Positions 18,116-27,936 of a DNA stretch of 64,000 nucleotides are shown in pieces; position 1 is the first letter of the stretch, and each line of letters opens with the position of its first letter. The position numbers and the translations under genes are program-made. The notes below the pieces were generated by a model, which had not been told where the DNA came from, did not search any database, and was given only the letters and a program-made list of their open reading frames with translations. Source of the stretch: Rhizobium anhuiense (GTDB lineage Bacteria > Pseudomonadota > Alphaproteobacteria > Rhizobiales > Rhizobiaceae); NCBI RefSeq assembly GCF_003985145.1, contig NZ_ML133536.1:62001-126000 (forward strand), written 5' to 3'.

Positions 18116-18721
18116 ATGATCCCCTCTCCCGCAATCGCCAAGGTTTTTCAGGGCGTCGCAAGCCGCCAGCAGATGTTCCGCATGTTCGATCGCCACGCGC
18201 AGCGCCCAAACCGTTGGGATGGTGATGCCGCGCCATTCTACGCAGACGAATGGTTCGAGATCGGCGAGACCGAGCATGATTACATGTTCGAGATCCTACC
18301 GCCATTGTGGATCCGAGGGTCCATGTTTGCGATGCGCGAATACATGACAGGCTCGGTGACATCAGTGTTCTTCGCGCTCAGGATCGACGAGGCGATTCGG
18401 TATTTCCATGGCTATTGCGATCTTTCCGACAAGGCATCCGTCGAAACGATGCGCGTCGCCATCATCGAGCGCGAAAGCCGTCCGGTCCGGGCCATGACGC
18501 GGCAAGAGCGGCTCGAGCATATCTGGAGCACGACTGCCGACGATTACCGCGGCTATGCCGGAGACAAGTGGCCGCAGTCCGCTCGCGGCAAGCGCACCGT
18601 CGTGCTCTATGGCGGCAACGAGGGCACTTTCCTGAAGCTACTCGAGGAACTCACCGACGGGGAGATCGCTGTGAAGCTGCCGGTGCATCTTCGCCACCTT
18701 CCCTCCCCGATCGCCGCGTGA
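18116..18721 (+). CDS. DUF1419 domain-containing protein
   Basis: This 201-residue soluble protein is of the type found on rhizobial plasmids next to the methylase-helicase gene. Recognisable stretches are QQMFRMFDRHAQRPNRWDGD and EHDYMFEILPPLWIRGSMFA. No catalytic motif, signal peptide or membrane segment is visible. AAGGAG lies eight bases before the ATG. It is followed 10 bases later by a DUF3085 gene, so the two are probably co-transcribed. Function is unknown. Confidence 0.65.
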   Translation: MIPSPAIAKVFQGVASRQQMFRMFDRHAQRPNRWDGDAAPFYADEWFEIGETEHDYMFEILPPLWIRGSMFAMREYMTGSVTSVFFALRIDEAIRYFHGYCDLSDKASVETMRVAIIERESRPVRAMTRQERLEHIWSTTADDYRGYAGDKWPQSARGKRTVVLYGGNEGTFLKLLEELTDGEIAVKLPVHLRHLPSPIAA

Positions 18722-18731
18722 GGAGGACGCC

Positions 18732-19133
18732 ATGTTCACTTTTAGCGCGGTCGATGTCCGTGCGGTGATCGCGCGCGGACGCACCGACGCGGCAGCCAAT
18801 GGCGGTTTCCGCAATCCTCACTATGGACTTCTCCCGGACAACGACGAACGGCACGGCCTGTGGATCGTCGGCGATGAAGGCGTCTATGTGCTTTCCAACG
18901 GAAAATTGGCAGAGGGTCAAAGGGCACTCGCGGTCTATGCCGACGAGTGCGATCCGAAGACCAATCCGGACCATTGGCACTACAAGCGCCGGTATTTCGG
19001 GGGAGACGACGGCATCGTCTTCATCGACGCTGAGAGCCTGGAAGCCATGCTTTCCACAAACCCGGAAGCCACGTATCTGCGGGCGGAGTTTGCGACGGAA
19101 ACAACGCAGCTCTCCGTAATCACGCGCTCGTAG
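18732..19133 (+). CDS. DUF3085 domain-containing protein
   Basis: A 133-residue protein with FRNPHYGLLPDNDERHGLWI and GDEGVYVLSNGKLAEG, characteristic of the small DUF3085 family carried by rhizobial plasmids. GAGGA lies a few bases before the ATG. No known function; its constant company of DUF1419 and the large methylase-helicase suggests a plasmid establishment or anti-defence role, which is inference only. Confidence 0.65.
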   Translation: MFTFSAVDVRAVIARGRTDAAANGGFRNPHYGLLPDNDERHGLWIVGDEGVYVLSNGKLAEGQRALAVYADECDPKTNPDHWHYKRRYFGGDDGIVFIDAESLEAMLSTNPEATYLRAEFATETTQLSVITRS

Positions 19134-19200
19134 CTCGCGATCGCTGCCGCCGGACGAACCAGGTCCAATTCCCACAACTCATTTTCATCCGCCTTCGCAG

Positions 19201-19220
19201 CCACGGGACCTGTCCCGTGG
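19201..19220 (+). repeat. Hairpin in leader of the methylase-helicase gene
   Basis: CCACGGGAC, CT, GTCCCGTGG: perfect 9-bp arms ending 32 bases before the start codon at 19253. There is no T tract, so it is not a typical terminator. Confidence 0.6.
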
Positions 19221-19252
19221 GCGATGGCGCACATCCTCGAAAAGGAGCTTTC

Positions 19253-22200
19253 ATGTCCCACGATCCCTTCACCCTCGATATATCAGGCAGCAGCGCATTG
19301 TCGTCCGGCTTCGGCCTGGGTGTCACCGCGTTTGGCGGTTTCGCCGCCAATGAAGACGATCCCGATCCACCGCCGCCCTCCCCCACGCCGGCATTGCCTC
19401 TGCCAGCTACGAAGCGGCCGGCGACGCGGAGACACGGCGAGCGAACCAACTTCTATCTCAACGACGGCGACGACCGCGGCTTGGCCGCGACCTGGAAGGA
19501 GCGGGCGAAGGCAAATCTTGCGGCCATCCTGACTGCCACCGAAATCGAAAAACAGGATCGACCCGCCACCCGTGACGAACAGGCGAAGCTGATCCGCTTC
19601 ACCGGTTTTGGCGCCTCGGATCTTGCGAATGGGATTTTTCGCCGGCCCGGCGAAACTGCATTCCGCAAGGGCTGGGACGATCTCGGCGGTTCGCTCGAAA
19701 GTGCCGTCACCGAGACCGACTACGCCTCGCTCGCCCGCTGCACTCAGTATGCACACTTCACGCCGGAATACATCGTCCGCGCGGTCTGGGCGGGACTTCA
19801 GCGTCTCGGCTGGCGTGGAGGCCGGGTGCTGGAGCCGGGGATCGGCACGGGCCTGTTTCCGGCGCTGATGCCAACCGCGTTCAGGGATAACGCTCGAGTC
19901 ACCGGAATCGAACTCGATCCGGTCACGGCACGGATCGCCCGGCTGCTTCAGCCGAAGGCGCGCGTCATCAACGCCGACTTTGCGCGCACCGATCTCAATG
20001 CGATCTATGATCTCGCCATCGGCAACCCGCCCTTCTCCGATCGAACGGTTCGCTCGGATCGGCAGTACCGTCCGCTCGGTCTCCAACTGCACGACTACTT
20101 CATCGCCCGGTCGATCGATCTCTTGAAGCCTGGTGCACTCGCGGCGTTCGTGACCAGCGCCGGCACGATGGACAAGGCGGACGCGACGGCCCGCGAGCAT
20201 ATCGTCAGATCCGCCGATCTGATCGCCGCTGTCCGCCTGCCCGAGGGCAGCTTCCAGGCAGATGCCGGCACGGACGTAGTGGTGGACATCCTGTTCTTCC
20301 GCAAGCGCCGGATCGCCGAGCCGGAGGGCGATCTGTCGTGGCTCGATCTGGAGGAGGTGCACCCGGCCACATCCGACGACGGTGCAATCCGCGTGAACCG
20401 CTGGTTCGCAGAGCACCCGGATCTCGTGCTCGGCGAGCACGCCCTAACGTCTGGCCCGTTCGGCGAGACCTATACGTGCCGGCCACGCGCCGGTGAAGAC
20501 CTGGAAACGGCACTGAAGGCCGTGATCGCTCTTCTTCCGGAGAATCTGTATGACGGCGAGCCGACGCAGATCGACATCGATCTGGAAGAGGAACTGGGCG
20601 AGATCGTCGATCTCCGCTCCGGCAACGACAAGGTCCGCGAGGGCAGCTTCTTCATCAATAACCGCCACGGCCTCATGCAGATGATCGACGGAGTGCCGCT
20701 CGCGGTTTCGGTGCGGAAAGGCCGGTCAGGCGACGGCCTGTCCGAAAAGCATGTCCGGATTATCAAGAAGCTGGTTCCGATCCGCGATGCCGTGCGCGAG
20801 GTGCTGAAAGCGCAGGAACGCGACCAGCCGTGGTGGGATCTGCAGGTTCGGCTGCGTATTGCCTGGTCGAGTTTCGTCCGAGACTTCGGGCCAATCAACC
20901 ACACGACGGTCTCGATCTCGGAGGATGATGAGACGGGCGAGGTCCGCGAAACCCATCGCCGGTCCAATCTCCAGCCGTTCCTGGACGACCCGGATTGCTG
21001 GCTGGTGGCCTCGATCGAGGACTACGACCTCGAAACAGACACGGCAAAGCCCGGTCCGATCTTCTCCGAGCGGGTCATTTCGCCTCCGGCACCACCCGTC
21101 ATCACCAGTGCGGCCGATGCGCTGGCTGTCGTCCTCAACGAACGCGGCCGCGTTGATCCCGAGCATATTGCCGAGTTGCTGCATCGCGACCCCAACGCTG
21201 TCATCGACGAACTCGGTGACGCCATCTTCCGCGATCCCGCCGATGGCTCCTGGCAGACCTCTGACGCCTATCTCTCAGGCCCGGTCCGCACGAAGCTCAC
21301 CGTCGCCGAAGCGGCGGCTGCACTCGATCCAATATACGAGCGCAATGTCCGAGCGCTGCAGGACGTCCAGCCTGCCGACCTCCGGCCGTCGGATATCACC
21401 GCACGTCTCGGCGCACCTTGGATTCCGGCTGCCGATGTCGTCGCCTTCGTCAAGGAAACGATGGATGTGGACATCAGGATCCACCATATGCCGGAGCTCG
21501 GGTCATGGACCGTCGAGGCACGGCAGCTTGGCTATAGTGCCGCGGGGACCTCCGAATGGGGCACGGCGCGCCGTCACGCCGGCGAACTGCTGGCCGATGC
21601 GCTGAACAGCCGGGTTCCACAGATCTTCGACGTGTATAGGGATGTTGGGGGTGAACGCCGCGTTCTGAACGTCGTCGATACCGAAGCAGCCCGCGACAAG
21701 CTACAAAAGATCAAGGAAGCTTTTCAGAACTGGGTCTGGACTGACCCCGACCGCACCGACCGGGTGGCGCGAGCCTACAATGACCGGTTCAACGATATCG
21801 CGCCGCGGAAGTTCGACGGCTCGCATCTGAAACTGCCCGGCGCCTCCGGCGCCTTTGTTCTGTATGGGCACCAGAAGCGTGGTATCTGGAGGATAATCTC
21901 CTCCGGCTCGACCTACCTCGCTCACGCCGTCGGCGCCGGCAAGACGATGACGATGGCCGCCGCAATCATGGAGCAGCGCCGTCTCGGCCTGATCGCCAAG
22001 GCGATGCTGGTCGTGCCTGGCCATTGCCTGGCACAGGCAGCGCGCGAGTTCCTCGCCCTCTATCCGAATGCCCGCATCCTCGTCGCCGACGAGACAAACT
22101 TCACCAAGGACAAACGAGCACGTTTCCTGTCGCGCGCCGCCACGGCAGCCTGGGATGCAATCATCATTACCCATTCTGCCTTCAGGTTCATCGCCGTGCC

Positions 22201-24355
22201 GTCGGCTTTCGAGAGCCAGATGATCCAGGACGAGCTCGAGCTCTACGAGGATCTGCTCACGAAGGTGGACAGCGAGGATCGGGTGTCGCGAAAGCGGCTC
22301 GAGCGCCTGAAGGAAGGTTTGCAAGAGCGGTTGGAAGCGCTCTCAACGCGCAAGGACGACCTTCTCACGATCTCGGAAATCGGCGTTGATCAGATCATCG
22401 TTGACGAGGCGCAGGAATTCCGCAAACTCTCTTTTGCGACCAATATGTCGACGCTGAAAGGCATCGACCCGAACGGATCGCAGCGGGCCTGGGACCTCTA
22501 TGTCAAGTCTCGCTATATCGAGACCAAAAATCCAGGCCGCGCGCTCGTGCTGGCCTCCGGCACGCCAATCACCAACACGCTCGGTGAGATGTTCTCGATC
22601 CAGCGCCTGCTCGGCCACGAGGCGCTCCGCGAACGCGGGCTTCACGAATTCGACGCCTGGGCCTCGACCTTCGGCGACACGACGACCGAACTCGAAATCC
22701 AGCCGTCCGGTAAATACAAGCCGGTCAGCCGGTTTGCGAGCTTCGTCAACGTGCCCGAGCTGATCGCCATGTTCCGCTCCTTCGCCGACGTGGTGATGCC
22801 GGAGGACCTGAAACAATATGTGAAGGTCCCCGCACTCTCGACCGGCCGGCGGCAGATTCTCACGGCCAGGCCGACGCCGGCCTTCAAACTTTATCAGCAG
22901 ATCCTCGACAGCCGCATCAAGGCGATCGAGATGCGCGAGGGCCCGGCCCAGCCCGGCGACGACATACTGTTATCCGTCATCACCGACGGCCGCCACGCGG
23001 CGATCGACCTGCGGCTGGTCATTCCGGCAAACGACGACGAGCCGGACAACAAGCTCAATCTGCTCATCGAGAACGCTTTTCACATCTGGGAGGAAACGGG
23101 CGAAAACACCTACCATCGCCCGGACGGCAAGCCCTATGAACTGCCGGGCGCCGCGCAGATGATCTTCTCCGATCTCGGCACCATCAATGTCGAGAAGACG
23201 CGCGGCTTCAGCGCCTATCGCTGGATTCGCGACGAACTGGTCCGTCTCGGTGTCCCGCCATCGGAAATCGCCTGTATTCAGGACTTCAAGAAGACCGAGG
23301 CAAAGCAACGCCTGTTCGGCGACGTCCGTTCGGGCAAGGTTCGCTTCCTGATCGGCTCCTCGGAAATGATGGGCACCGGCGTTAACGCCCAGCTCAGATT
23401 GAAGGCGCTGCATCACCTCGATGTGCCGTGGCTTCCATCCCAGATCGAGCAGCGCGAGGGTCGAATCGTCCGCCAAGGCAATCAGCACGATGTCGTCGAT
23501 ATCTTCGCCTATGCTACGCAAGGGTCACTCGATGCTGCGATGTGGCAGAACAATGAGCGCAAGGCCCGCTTTATCGCCGCCGCCCTTTCTGGCGACACCT
23601 CGATCCGCCGGCTGGACGACCTTGGGGAAGGCCAGGCCAACCAGTTCGCCATGGCCAAGGCGATTGCATCGGGCGACGAGCGCCTGATGCAGAAGGCCGG
23701 GCTCGAAGCGGAAATCGCTCGTCTCGAGCGGTTACGCGCCGCCCATGATGATGATCTGTTCGCGGTGCGTCGGCAAGTCCGGGACGCCGAACGCGACATC
23801 GAGGTATCGACCCGGCGTATCGACGAGATCGGCAGGGATATCCGACGGCTGGTTCCGACTGCGGGAGATGCCTTCACGATGACCGTCACGGGCGTTTCAT
23901 ACGATGAGCGAAAGGAAGCCGGCCGCGCGCTGATGAAGGAAATCCTTACCCTCGTCCAGCTTCAACAGGAGGGTGAGATCGTCATCGCCTCCATTGGTGG
24001 CTTCGATCTCGTCTATGATGGCGAGCGGTTCGGCAGGTCTGACGGCTATCGCTACACGACCCTGCTTCAGCGCACGGGCGCGGATTACGAGATCGATCTC
24101 GCTGTCACGGTGACGCCGCTCGGCGCGGTCTCCCGCCTTGAGCACGCGCTCGACGACTTCGACGGGGAGCGGGAACGCTATCGCCAGCGGCTGGAGGAGG
24201 CGCGCAGACGTCTTGCCTCATACCAAACCCGTGACGGTGGCGAATTCGCCTTTGCCGCGGAACTGGGCGAAAAGCGTCGCCAGCTCCGGGACGTTGAGGC
24301 GGAATTCGCAGCCGAGGCGCGCGAGGCAGGTACCTCTGCCAGGCAATCAGCTTGA
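19253..24355 (+). CDS. DNA N6-adenine methylase-superfamily 2 helicase fusion
   Basis: The start is the ATG at 19253 after AAAGGAGC, giving 1,700 residues. The N-terminal third is an adenine methylase: SAM motif EPGIGTG at 194-200 and catalytic NPPF at 258-261. The C-terminal half is a Snf2/strawberry-notch-like helicase: Walker A AVGAGKT at about 888-894, DEAQ box at about 1050, and motif VI QREGRIVRQG at about 1402. The end is coiled coil (about 1475-1690). The domain order resembles phage P1 DarB, which shields incoming DNA from type I restriction. That role here is inferred from architecture and plasmid location. Confidence 0.85.
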   Translation: MSHDPFTLDISGSSALSSGFGLGVTAFGGFAANEDDPDPPPPSPTPALPLPATKRPATRRHGERTNFYLNDGDDRGLAATWKERAKANLAAILTATEIEKQDRPATRDEQAKLIRFTGFGASDLANGIFRRPGETAFRKGWDDLGGSLESAVTETDYASLARCTQYAHFTPEYIVRAVWAGLQRLGWRGGRVLEPGIGTGLFPALMPTAFRDNARVTGIELDPVTARIARLLQPKARVINADFARTDLNAIYDLAIGNPPFSDRTVRSDRQYRPLGLQLHDYFIARSIDLLKPGALAAFVTSAGTMDKADATAREHIVRSADLIAAVRLPEGSFQADAGTDVVVDILFFRKRRIAEPEGDLSWLDLEEVHPATSDDGAIRVNRWFAEHPDLVLGEHALTSGPFGETYTCRPRAGEDLETALKAVIALLPENLYDGEPTQIDIDLEEELGEIVDLRSGNDKVREGSFFINNRHGLMQMIDGVPLAVSVRKGRSGDGLSEKHVRIIKKLVPIRDAVREVLKAQERDQPWWDLQVRLRIAWSSFVRDFGPINHTTVSISEDDETGEVRETHRRSNLQPFLDDPDCWLVASIEDYDLETDTAKPGPIFSERVISPPAPPVITSAADALAVVLNERGRVDPEHIAELLHRDPNAVIDELGDAIFRDPADGSWQTSDAYLSGPVRTKLTVAEAAAALDPIYERNVRALQDVQPADLRPSDITARLGAPWIPAADVVAFVKETMDVDIRIHHMPELGSWTVEARQLGYSAAGTSEWGTARRHAGELLADALNSRVPQIFDVYRDVGGERRVLNVVDTEAARDKLQKIKEAFQNWVWTDPDRTDRVARAYNDRFNDIAPRKFDGSHLKLPGASGAFVLYGHQKRGIWRIISSGSTYLAHAVGAGKTMTMAAAIMEQRRLGLIAKAMLVVPGHCLAQAAREFLALYPNARILVADETNFTKDKRARFLSRAATAAWDAIIITHSAFRFIAVPSAFESQMIQDELELYEDLLTKVDSEDRVSRKRLERLKEGLQERLEALSTRKDDLLTISEIGVDQIIVDEAQEFRKLSFATNMSTLKGIDPNGSQRAWDLYVKSRYIETKNPGRALVLASGTPITNTLGEMFSIQRLLGHEALRERGLHEFDAWASTFGDTTTELEIQPSGKYKPVSRFASFVNVPELIAMFRSFADVVMPEDLKQYVKVPALSTGRRQILTARPTPAFKLYQQILDSRIKAIEMREGPAQPGDDILLSVITDGRHAAIDLRLVIPANDDEPDNKLNLLIENAFHIWEETGENTYHRPDGKPYELPGAAQMIFSDLGTINVEKTRGFSAYRWIRDELVRLGVPPSEIACIQDFKKTEAKQRLFGDVRSGKVRFLIGSSEMMGTGVNAQLRLKALHHLDVPWLPSQIEQREGRIVRQGNQHDVVDIFAYATQGSLDAAMWQNNERKARFIAAALSGDTSIRRLDDLGEGQANQFAMAKAIASGDERLMQKAGLEAEIARLERLRAAHDDDLFAVRRQVRDAERDIEVSTRRIDEIGRDIRRLVPTAGDAFTMTVTGVSYDERKEAGRALMKEILTLVQLQQEGEIVIASIGGFDLVYDGERFGRSDGYRYTTLLQRTGADYEIDLAVTVTPLGAVSRLEHALDDFDGERERYRQRLEEARRRLASYQTRDGGEFAFAAELGEKRRQLRDVEAEFAAEAREAGTSARQSA

Positions 24356-24772
24356 TCTTGGAAGCAGTGCCGCATGCGCATAGGTGCATTGCACAATAAA
24401 TGTTTTCCATCTGATCAAAAAATGATCATAGTGCACACAGCTGATGCACATGGCGGTCTCCTCCCAGTGCCGCCGCAACAGCTGTTCCCCTCTGGAGGTT
24501 TTTGACCTTCACACTTCATGGGCCTCGGTTCTCCGACGGCCCATTTTTTTGTTCCCTCGCAACCAGATTTCGAGCTCTGTAGCAGAGCGCTTATCAGAAG
24601 AAGTTGGGAAAGGGAGAAGGGGAAAGGGAAGGAGAACCGATCGCAGATCGGTCCTCCCGCCGCCGCTGTCGCTCAACCGCCGCCTCCGCATCCCGGCCAC
24701 TCGTCCTTCGCAGGGCTGTTAGCCCCGCTTGTCCTTCGCGGCAGGGCTGCTCGACCGCTGTTGCGCCGGTCG
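24356..24772. other. Gene-poor leader of the ParB-like gene
   Basis: No gene is supported here. The stretch holds a purine-rich run at 24599-24643, then a repeat unit (24702-24734) that recurs at 28485-28515, then the hairpin at 24773. The ParB-like frame is open through part of it but reads as arginine/proline-rich noise. Confidence 0.4.
24702..24734 (+). repeat. Copy 1 of a dispersed leader repeat
   Basis: A 33-bp unit beginning CGTCCTTCGCAGGGCT and ending CCCCGCTTGTCC. The second copy at 28485-28515 differs only at the centre (two bases shorter). The middle forms a small stem GGGCT/AGCCC. Both copies lie upstream of accessory genes. Confidence 0.6.
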
Positions 24773-24787
24773 GGCCGCTTTGCGGTC
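24773..24787 (+). repeat. Hairpin in leader of the ParB-like gene
   Basis: GGCCGC, TTT, GCGGTC: 6-bp stem with one G-U pair, 83 bases before the ATG at 24871. It belongs to the series of GC-rich leader hairpins of this block. Confidence 0.5.
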
Positions 24788-24870
24788 CGGAAGATGTCTT
24801 CAGGAAAAAAATGAAGACAGGAAGGACCGGCAGAGGGCCAGGTCCGCATCCCCCGGAAAGGAACACTCCC

Positions 24871-26619
24871 ATGCAACTCATGAAGGTCGATCCGCGTGCG
24901 CTGAAGGACAATCCCGACAATACGCGCCAGTCGAAGTCGACGCCCCAGGCCGACGCGCTGCTGCTTGCGACCATCAAGGCCGTCGGCATCATCCAGCCGC
25001 CCGTCATTTTCGCCGAAGCCGGCGGCAACGGCTATGTCATCGAAGCCGGTCACCGGCGCACCCGCATGGCGATCGCCGCCGGCATCGAGGAAATCGATGT
25101 TATCGTCGTCGAGGCGGCCAACGACAATGGCGCGATGCGTTCGATGATCGAAAACATCGCGCGCGAACCGCTCAATCCGGTCGACCAATGGCGCGGCATC
25201 GAGCGCCTCGTTGCTCTCGGCTGGACCGAGGAAGCGATCGCGATTGCGCTGGCGTTGCCGGTCAGACAGATCCGGAAGCTCCGACTGCTCGCCAATGTGC
25301 TGCCGGCGATGCTCGATCACATGGCCAGGGGCGACATGCCAAACGAGCAGCAGCTTCGCACGATTTCCGCGGCGTCGCTCGACGAGCAGAAGGAAGTCTG
25401 GAAGGCCCACAAGCCGAAGAAGGGTGACACGGCATACTGGTGGGCGATCGCCACCGGCCTCACCAAGACCCGCATGTTCGCGCGCGATGCGAGCTTTGGC
25501 GACGATCTTCGCCAGGCCTATGGCATCGAATGGGCGGAAGACCTGTTCGGACCGGCTGACGAGGACAATCGCTTCACGACGAACGTCGAAGCGTTCCTCG
25601 GTGCGCAGCAGGAATGGATGAGCAGCAATCTCCCGAAGAAGGGTTCCATCGTCGAGCTCAACAATTGGGGCCAGCCGCAGTTGCCGCCGAAGGCGGAGCG
25701 TGTCTACGGCAAGCCCGGCAAGGGCGATTGCACCGCCATGTATCTCGATCGAGAGGGCAAGGTGCAGTCCGCCCACTTCCGGATGCCGGAGGCGAAGAAG
25801 GCGAACGGCAAGGCCGATCCGACCGCGCCCGGCGGTGAGGACGGAAACGAGGCCATCGATGTTGCAGCCAAGACCCGTCCCGACGTGACCCGAAACGGCC
25901 TCGACATGATCGGCGATTTCCGCACAGACGCTCTGCACGAGGCATTGGCACGAGCGCCGATCGAGGACGATATCCTCATGGCGCTGCTCGTCCTCGCATT
26001 CGCCGGGCAGAACGTCTCGGTCGACTCCGGCTCCGAAACCTCCAACCATCTCTACGGCTCCAGGCGTTTCGCCCGGCACGCTGTCCGGCTGATCGGTGAA
26101 AGCGGTAAACTGGAGTTCGCCACGGACACGCTTCGTGTCGTGGCGAGGTTGACCCTGATCGACGCACTGTCGGCGCGGACCAACCGCACGGACAGTGGTA
26201 TTGTCGCCCGGATCGCCGGGGATGCCATCGGCGCCGACACCTATCTTCCGAACATGGGCACGGAGCAATTCCTCGCGTGCCTATCGCGTCCGGCACTGGA
26301 AGCGTCCTGCGGCGGTAGGAGTGTCGCTCCCCGCCCGCGCGTCAGGGACACCCGGGCTGCCCTTGTCGAGCACTTCAAGGAAGAGCGTTTCGTGCATCCG
26401 TCCGGCCTCTTCGCACCCGATGACGTGAAGCTGGGCGAGTGGCTGGCCAAGAACATGGAGCAAGGGGGCGAGGACGACGATGCACCCGCCGACGGGCCGA
26501 TGGGCAGCATCGAGGACGGCGGCAACGCAGCCGACACCGGGCTCGAAGAACTGGATGAAGCCGACGCTGACACCAGCACTGAGGATCCCGATACCGCTTA
26601 CGGAATTGCGGCCGAGTAA
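24871..26619 (+). CDS. ParB/KorB-like N-terminal domain protein
   Basis: From the ATG at 24871 (after GGAAAGGAAC) the product has 582 residues. Residues 1-110 form a ParB/Srx-like domain with VIEAGHRRTRMAIAAGI and a following IENIAREPLNPVDQW. A helix-turn-helix then follows (GWTEEAIAIALALPVRQIRK). The long C-terminal part is unlike the partition protein RepB and ends in a strongly acidic tail. It is not in an operon with a ParA gene, so it is more likely a plasmid regulator or nuclease-like ParB relative than a partition protein. Confidence 0.7.
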   Translation: MQLMKVDPRALKDNPDNTRQSKSTPQADALLLATIKAVGIIQPPVIFAEAGGNGYVIEAGHRRTRMAIAAGIEEIDVIVVEAANDNGAMRSMIENIAREPLNPVDQWRGIERLVALGWTEEAIAIALALPVRQIRKLRLLANVLPAMLDHMARGDMPNEQQLRTISAASLDEQKEVWKAHKPKKGDTAYWWAIATGLTKTRMFARDASFGDDLRQAYGIEWAEDLFGPADEDNRFTTNVEAFLGAQQEWMSSNLPKKGSIVELNNWGQPQLPPKAERVYGKPGKGDCTAMYLDREGKVQSAHFRMPEAKKANGKADPTAPGGEDGNEAIDVAAKTRPDVTRNGLDMIGDFRTDALHEALARAPIEDDILMALLVLAFAGQNVSVDSGSETSNHLYGSRRFARHAVRLIGESGKLEFATDTLRVVARLTLIDALSARTNRTDSGIVARIAGDAIGADTYLPNMGTEQFLACLSRPALEASCGGRSVAPRPRVRDTRAALVEHFKEERFVHPSGLFAPDDVKLGEWLAKNMEQGGEDDDAPADGPMGSIEDGGNAADTGLEELDEADADTSTEDPDTAYGIAAE

Positions 26620-26651
26620 CCCTCTCCCACAACGTCATACTGATCGATACC

Positions 26652-26673
26652 GCCGCCGGCCATCACCGGCGGC
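26652..26673 (+). terminator. Hairpin between the ParB-like gene and the next gene
   Basis: GCCGCCGG, six bases, CCGGCGGC, followed by TGCTTTGTTT. It lies 33 bases after the ParB-like stop and may terminate it. It also sits 36 bases before the ATG at 26710. Confidence 0.55.
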
Positions 26674-26709
26674 TGCTTTGTTTCCACACCTCAAAATAGG
26701 AAAACGAAG

Positions 26710-27612
26710 ATGTCTGCGTCTTTGATTTATGACCTCGCCCCGATCGGCTCGATTGTCGTCTGGTCCGACGGCACGCCCCGCCCGCCCGAGCGCCACAGGA
26801 AGAAGCTCGCCGCCTGGGAAAACCGCAACAGCAAGGGCAGGCCGATCCGCAAACAGGGCAAGCGCGGCATCGGCAATGCCAACCTGTCGCCGGATTTCAC
26901 GCTGCATGAGGGCGATTTCGGCGGCAATGGCGTCATCACGATCCGTATCCACAGGACGTTCTCGCTCGACAGCAGCCTGACATTCAAGGTGATCGAGCGC
27001 CCGCAGCTCGGCCACGTCAGGGCATCACGTCGAGGGGAGGGTCGCGGCATGAACACGCCTGCTCTCCAAGCCAAAGCAGCTTCCGCCCGTGATTTGCCAG
27101 GGCCGGAGTTCAGCCGCAGCGCCGATGACCTGCCTGTCGCCCGTGTCGGCGATCTCGTTTTCGCCATGGTGTCGGGACGCGATGGCCAGCATTTTCTCGT
27201 GAGCGCCTGGCGTGTGGCACGGCCGCTTTCCGAACTCAAACGCGACGACTTCTATTCGCATCATGGCGCCGTTGCGGATGAGGCGGAATTTCAAGCACGG
27301 ATGTTCGAACAGGCCGAACACAGCCGCGAGCTCCGGGCGCTCGCCCGGCCAACGGTTCGGATGAACTGCTCCACCCCGTGGGGACCTTCGCAGGGCGCCA
27401 CCGTCTACGCGGAGGGTATCGTCTCTCACACCACGGCCGGGCATGGCGGGTTCAAGTTGTGCAACGAGTGCAACGTCAAGATTCATCCGATGCTTCGTTG
27501 CGCAGGCGGCTGGTACGAAGAAGATACCGCGTGGGCCGCGATTGCCCTCGCCTATCCGAATCTCTTTACCGGATACGAGCGCAAGTGCGCCGATCGGACG
27601 ATCCGGGATTAG
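26710..27612 (+). CDS. DUF7007-type plasmid protein fused to an N-terminal small domain, ended by a premature amber codon
   Basis: The frame encodes 300 residues. Residues 1-113 (MSASLIYDLAPIGSIVVWSD onward) look like a small independent protein. Residue 114 is a methionine (27049) with a strong GGGGAGGG ribosome site, so the second part, MNTPALQAKAASARDLPGPE onward, probably has its own start. That part resembles DUF7007 proteins, with STPWGPSQGATVYAEG and HTTAGHGGFKL. It stops at a TAG at 27610-27612, yet the same frame stays open and protein-like to 27936, so the gene is truncated by a nonsense mutation. Family recall is moderate. Confidence 0.6.
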   Translation: MSASLIYDLAPIGSIVVWSDGTPRPPERHRKKLAAWENRNSKGRPIRKQGKRGIGNANLSPDFTLHEGDFGGNGVITIRIHRTFSLDSSLTFKVIERPQLGHVRASRRGEGRGMNTPALQAKAASARDLPGPEFSRSADDLPVARVGDLVFAMVSGRDGQHFLVSAWRVARPLSELKRDDFYSHHGAVADEAEFQARMFEQAEHSRELRALARPTVRMNCSTPWGPSQGATVYAEGIVSHTTAGHGGFKLCNECNVKIHPMLRCAGGWYEEDTAWAAIALAYPNLFTGYERKCADRTIRD

Positions 27613-27936
27613 TGGCCCGATGCCTGGGAAGCGATCTTCGGTCGCCCCCTTGCGCCCGGTGAATCCCATGAGAAGGATCGCCGCGCCTTCGAGCGGGAGC
27701 ATGCCGGCGACTGGATCGTCATCTCCGCGCTACGCTCGGAGCAGCATGCCGGGATAGCCGAAGTCATCGCCACGATCGGCGGGCTGCGGGCAACCGATGA
27801 AGAACGCCGCTATCTCGTGCCAAGAGACGAGTACGAGGTTGGCCGATTTGGCTTCGTCATCGATCCGGCGCGCCACGCTGCCTATGACGGACCGTCGTCT
27901 TTCATCAATTGGCAGGCGCGGGTGACCAGTCCATGA
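27613..27936 (+). pseudogene. 3-prime remainder of the DUF7007-type gene beyond the amber codon
   Basis: Directly after the TAG the same frame reads WPDAWEAIFGRPLAPGESHE and continues 107 codons to a TGA at 27934-27936. The TGA overlaps the next gene by ATGA. This continuous coding-like sequence shows that the full gene originally ran from 27049 to 27936. One base change from TCG or TGG would explain the stop. Confidence 0.7.

Noticed and set aside
19283..20440. 385-codon minus-strand frame within the methylase-helicase gene
   Set aside because: Opposite strand contains clear SAM-binding and NPPF motifs, so the minus frame is a shadow.
24673..26268. Long minus-strand open frame of 531 codons
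   Set aside because: It is antisense to the ParB-like gene, lacks a ribosome site and reads as low-similarity leucine/arginine-rich noise typical of GC-rich shadow frames.
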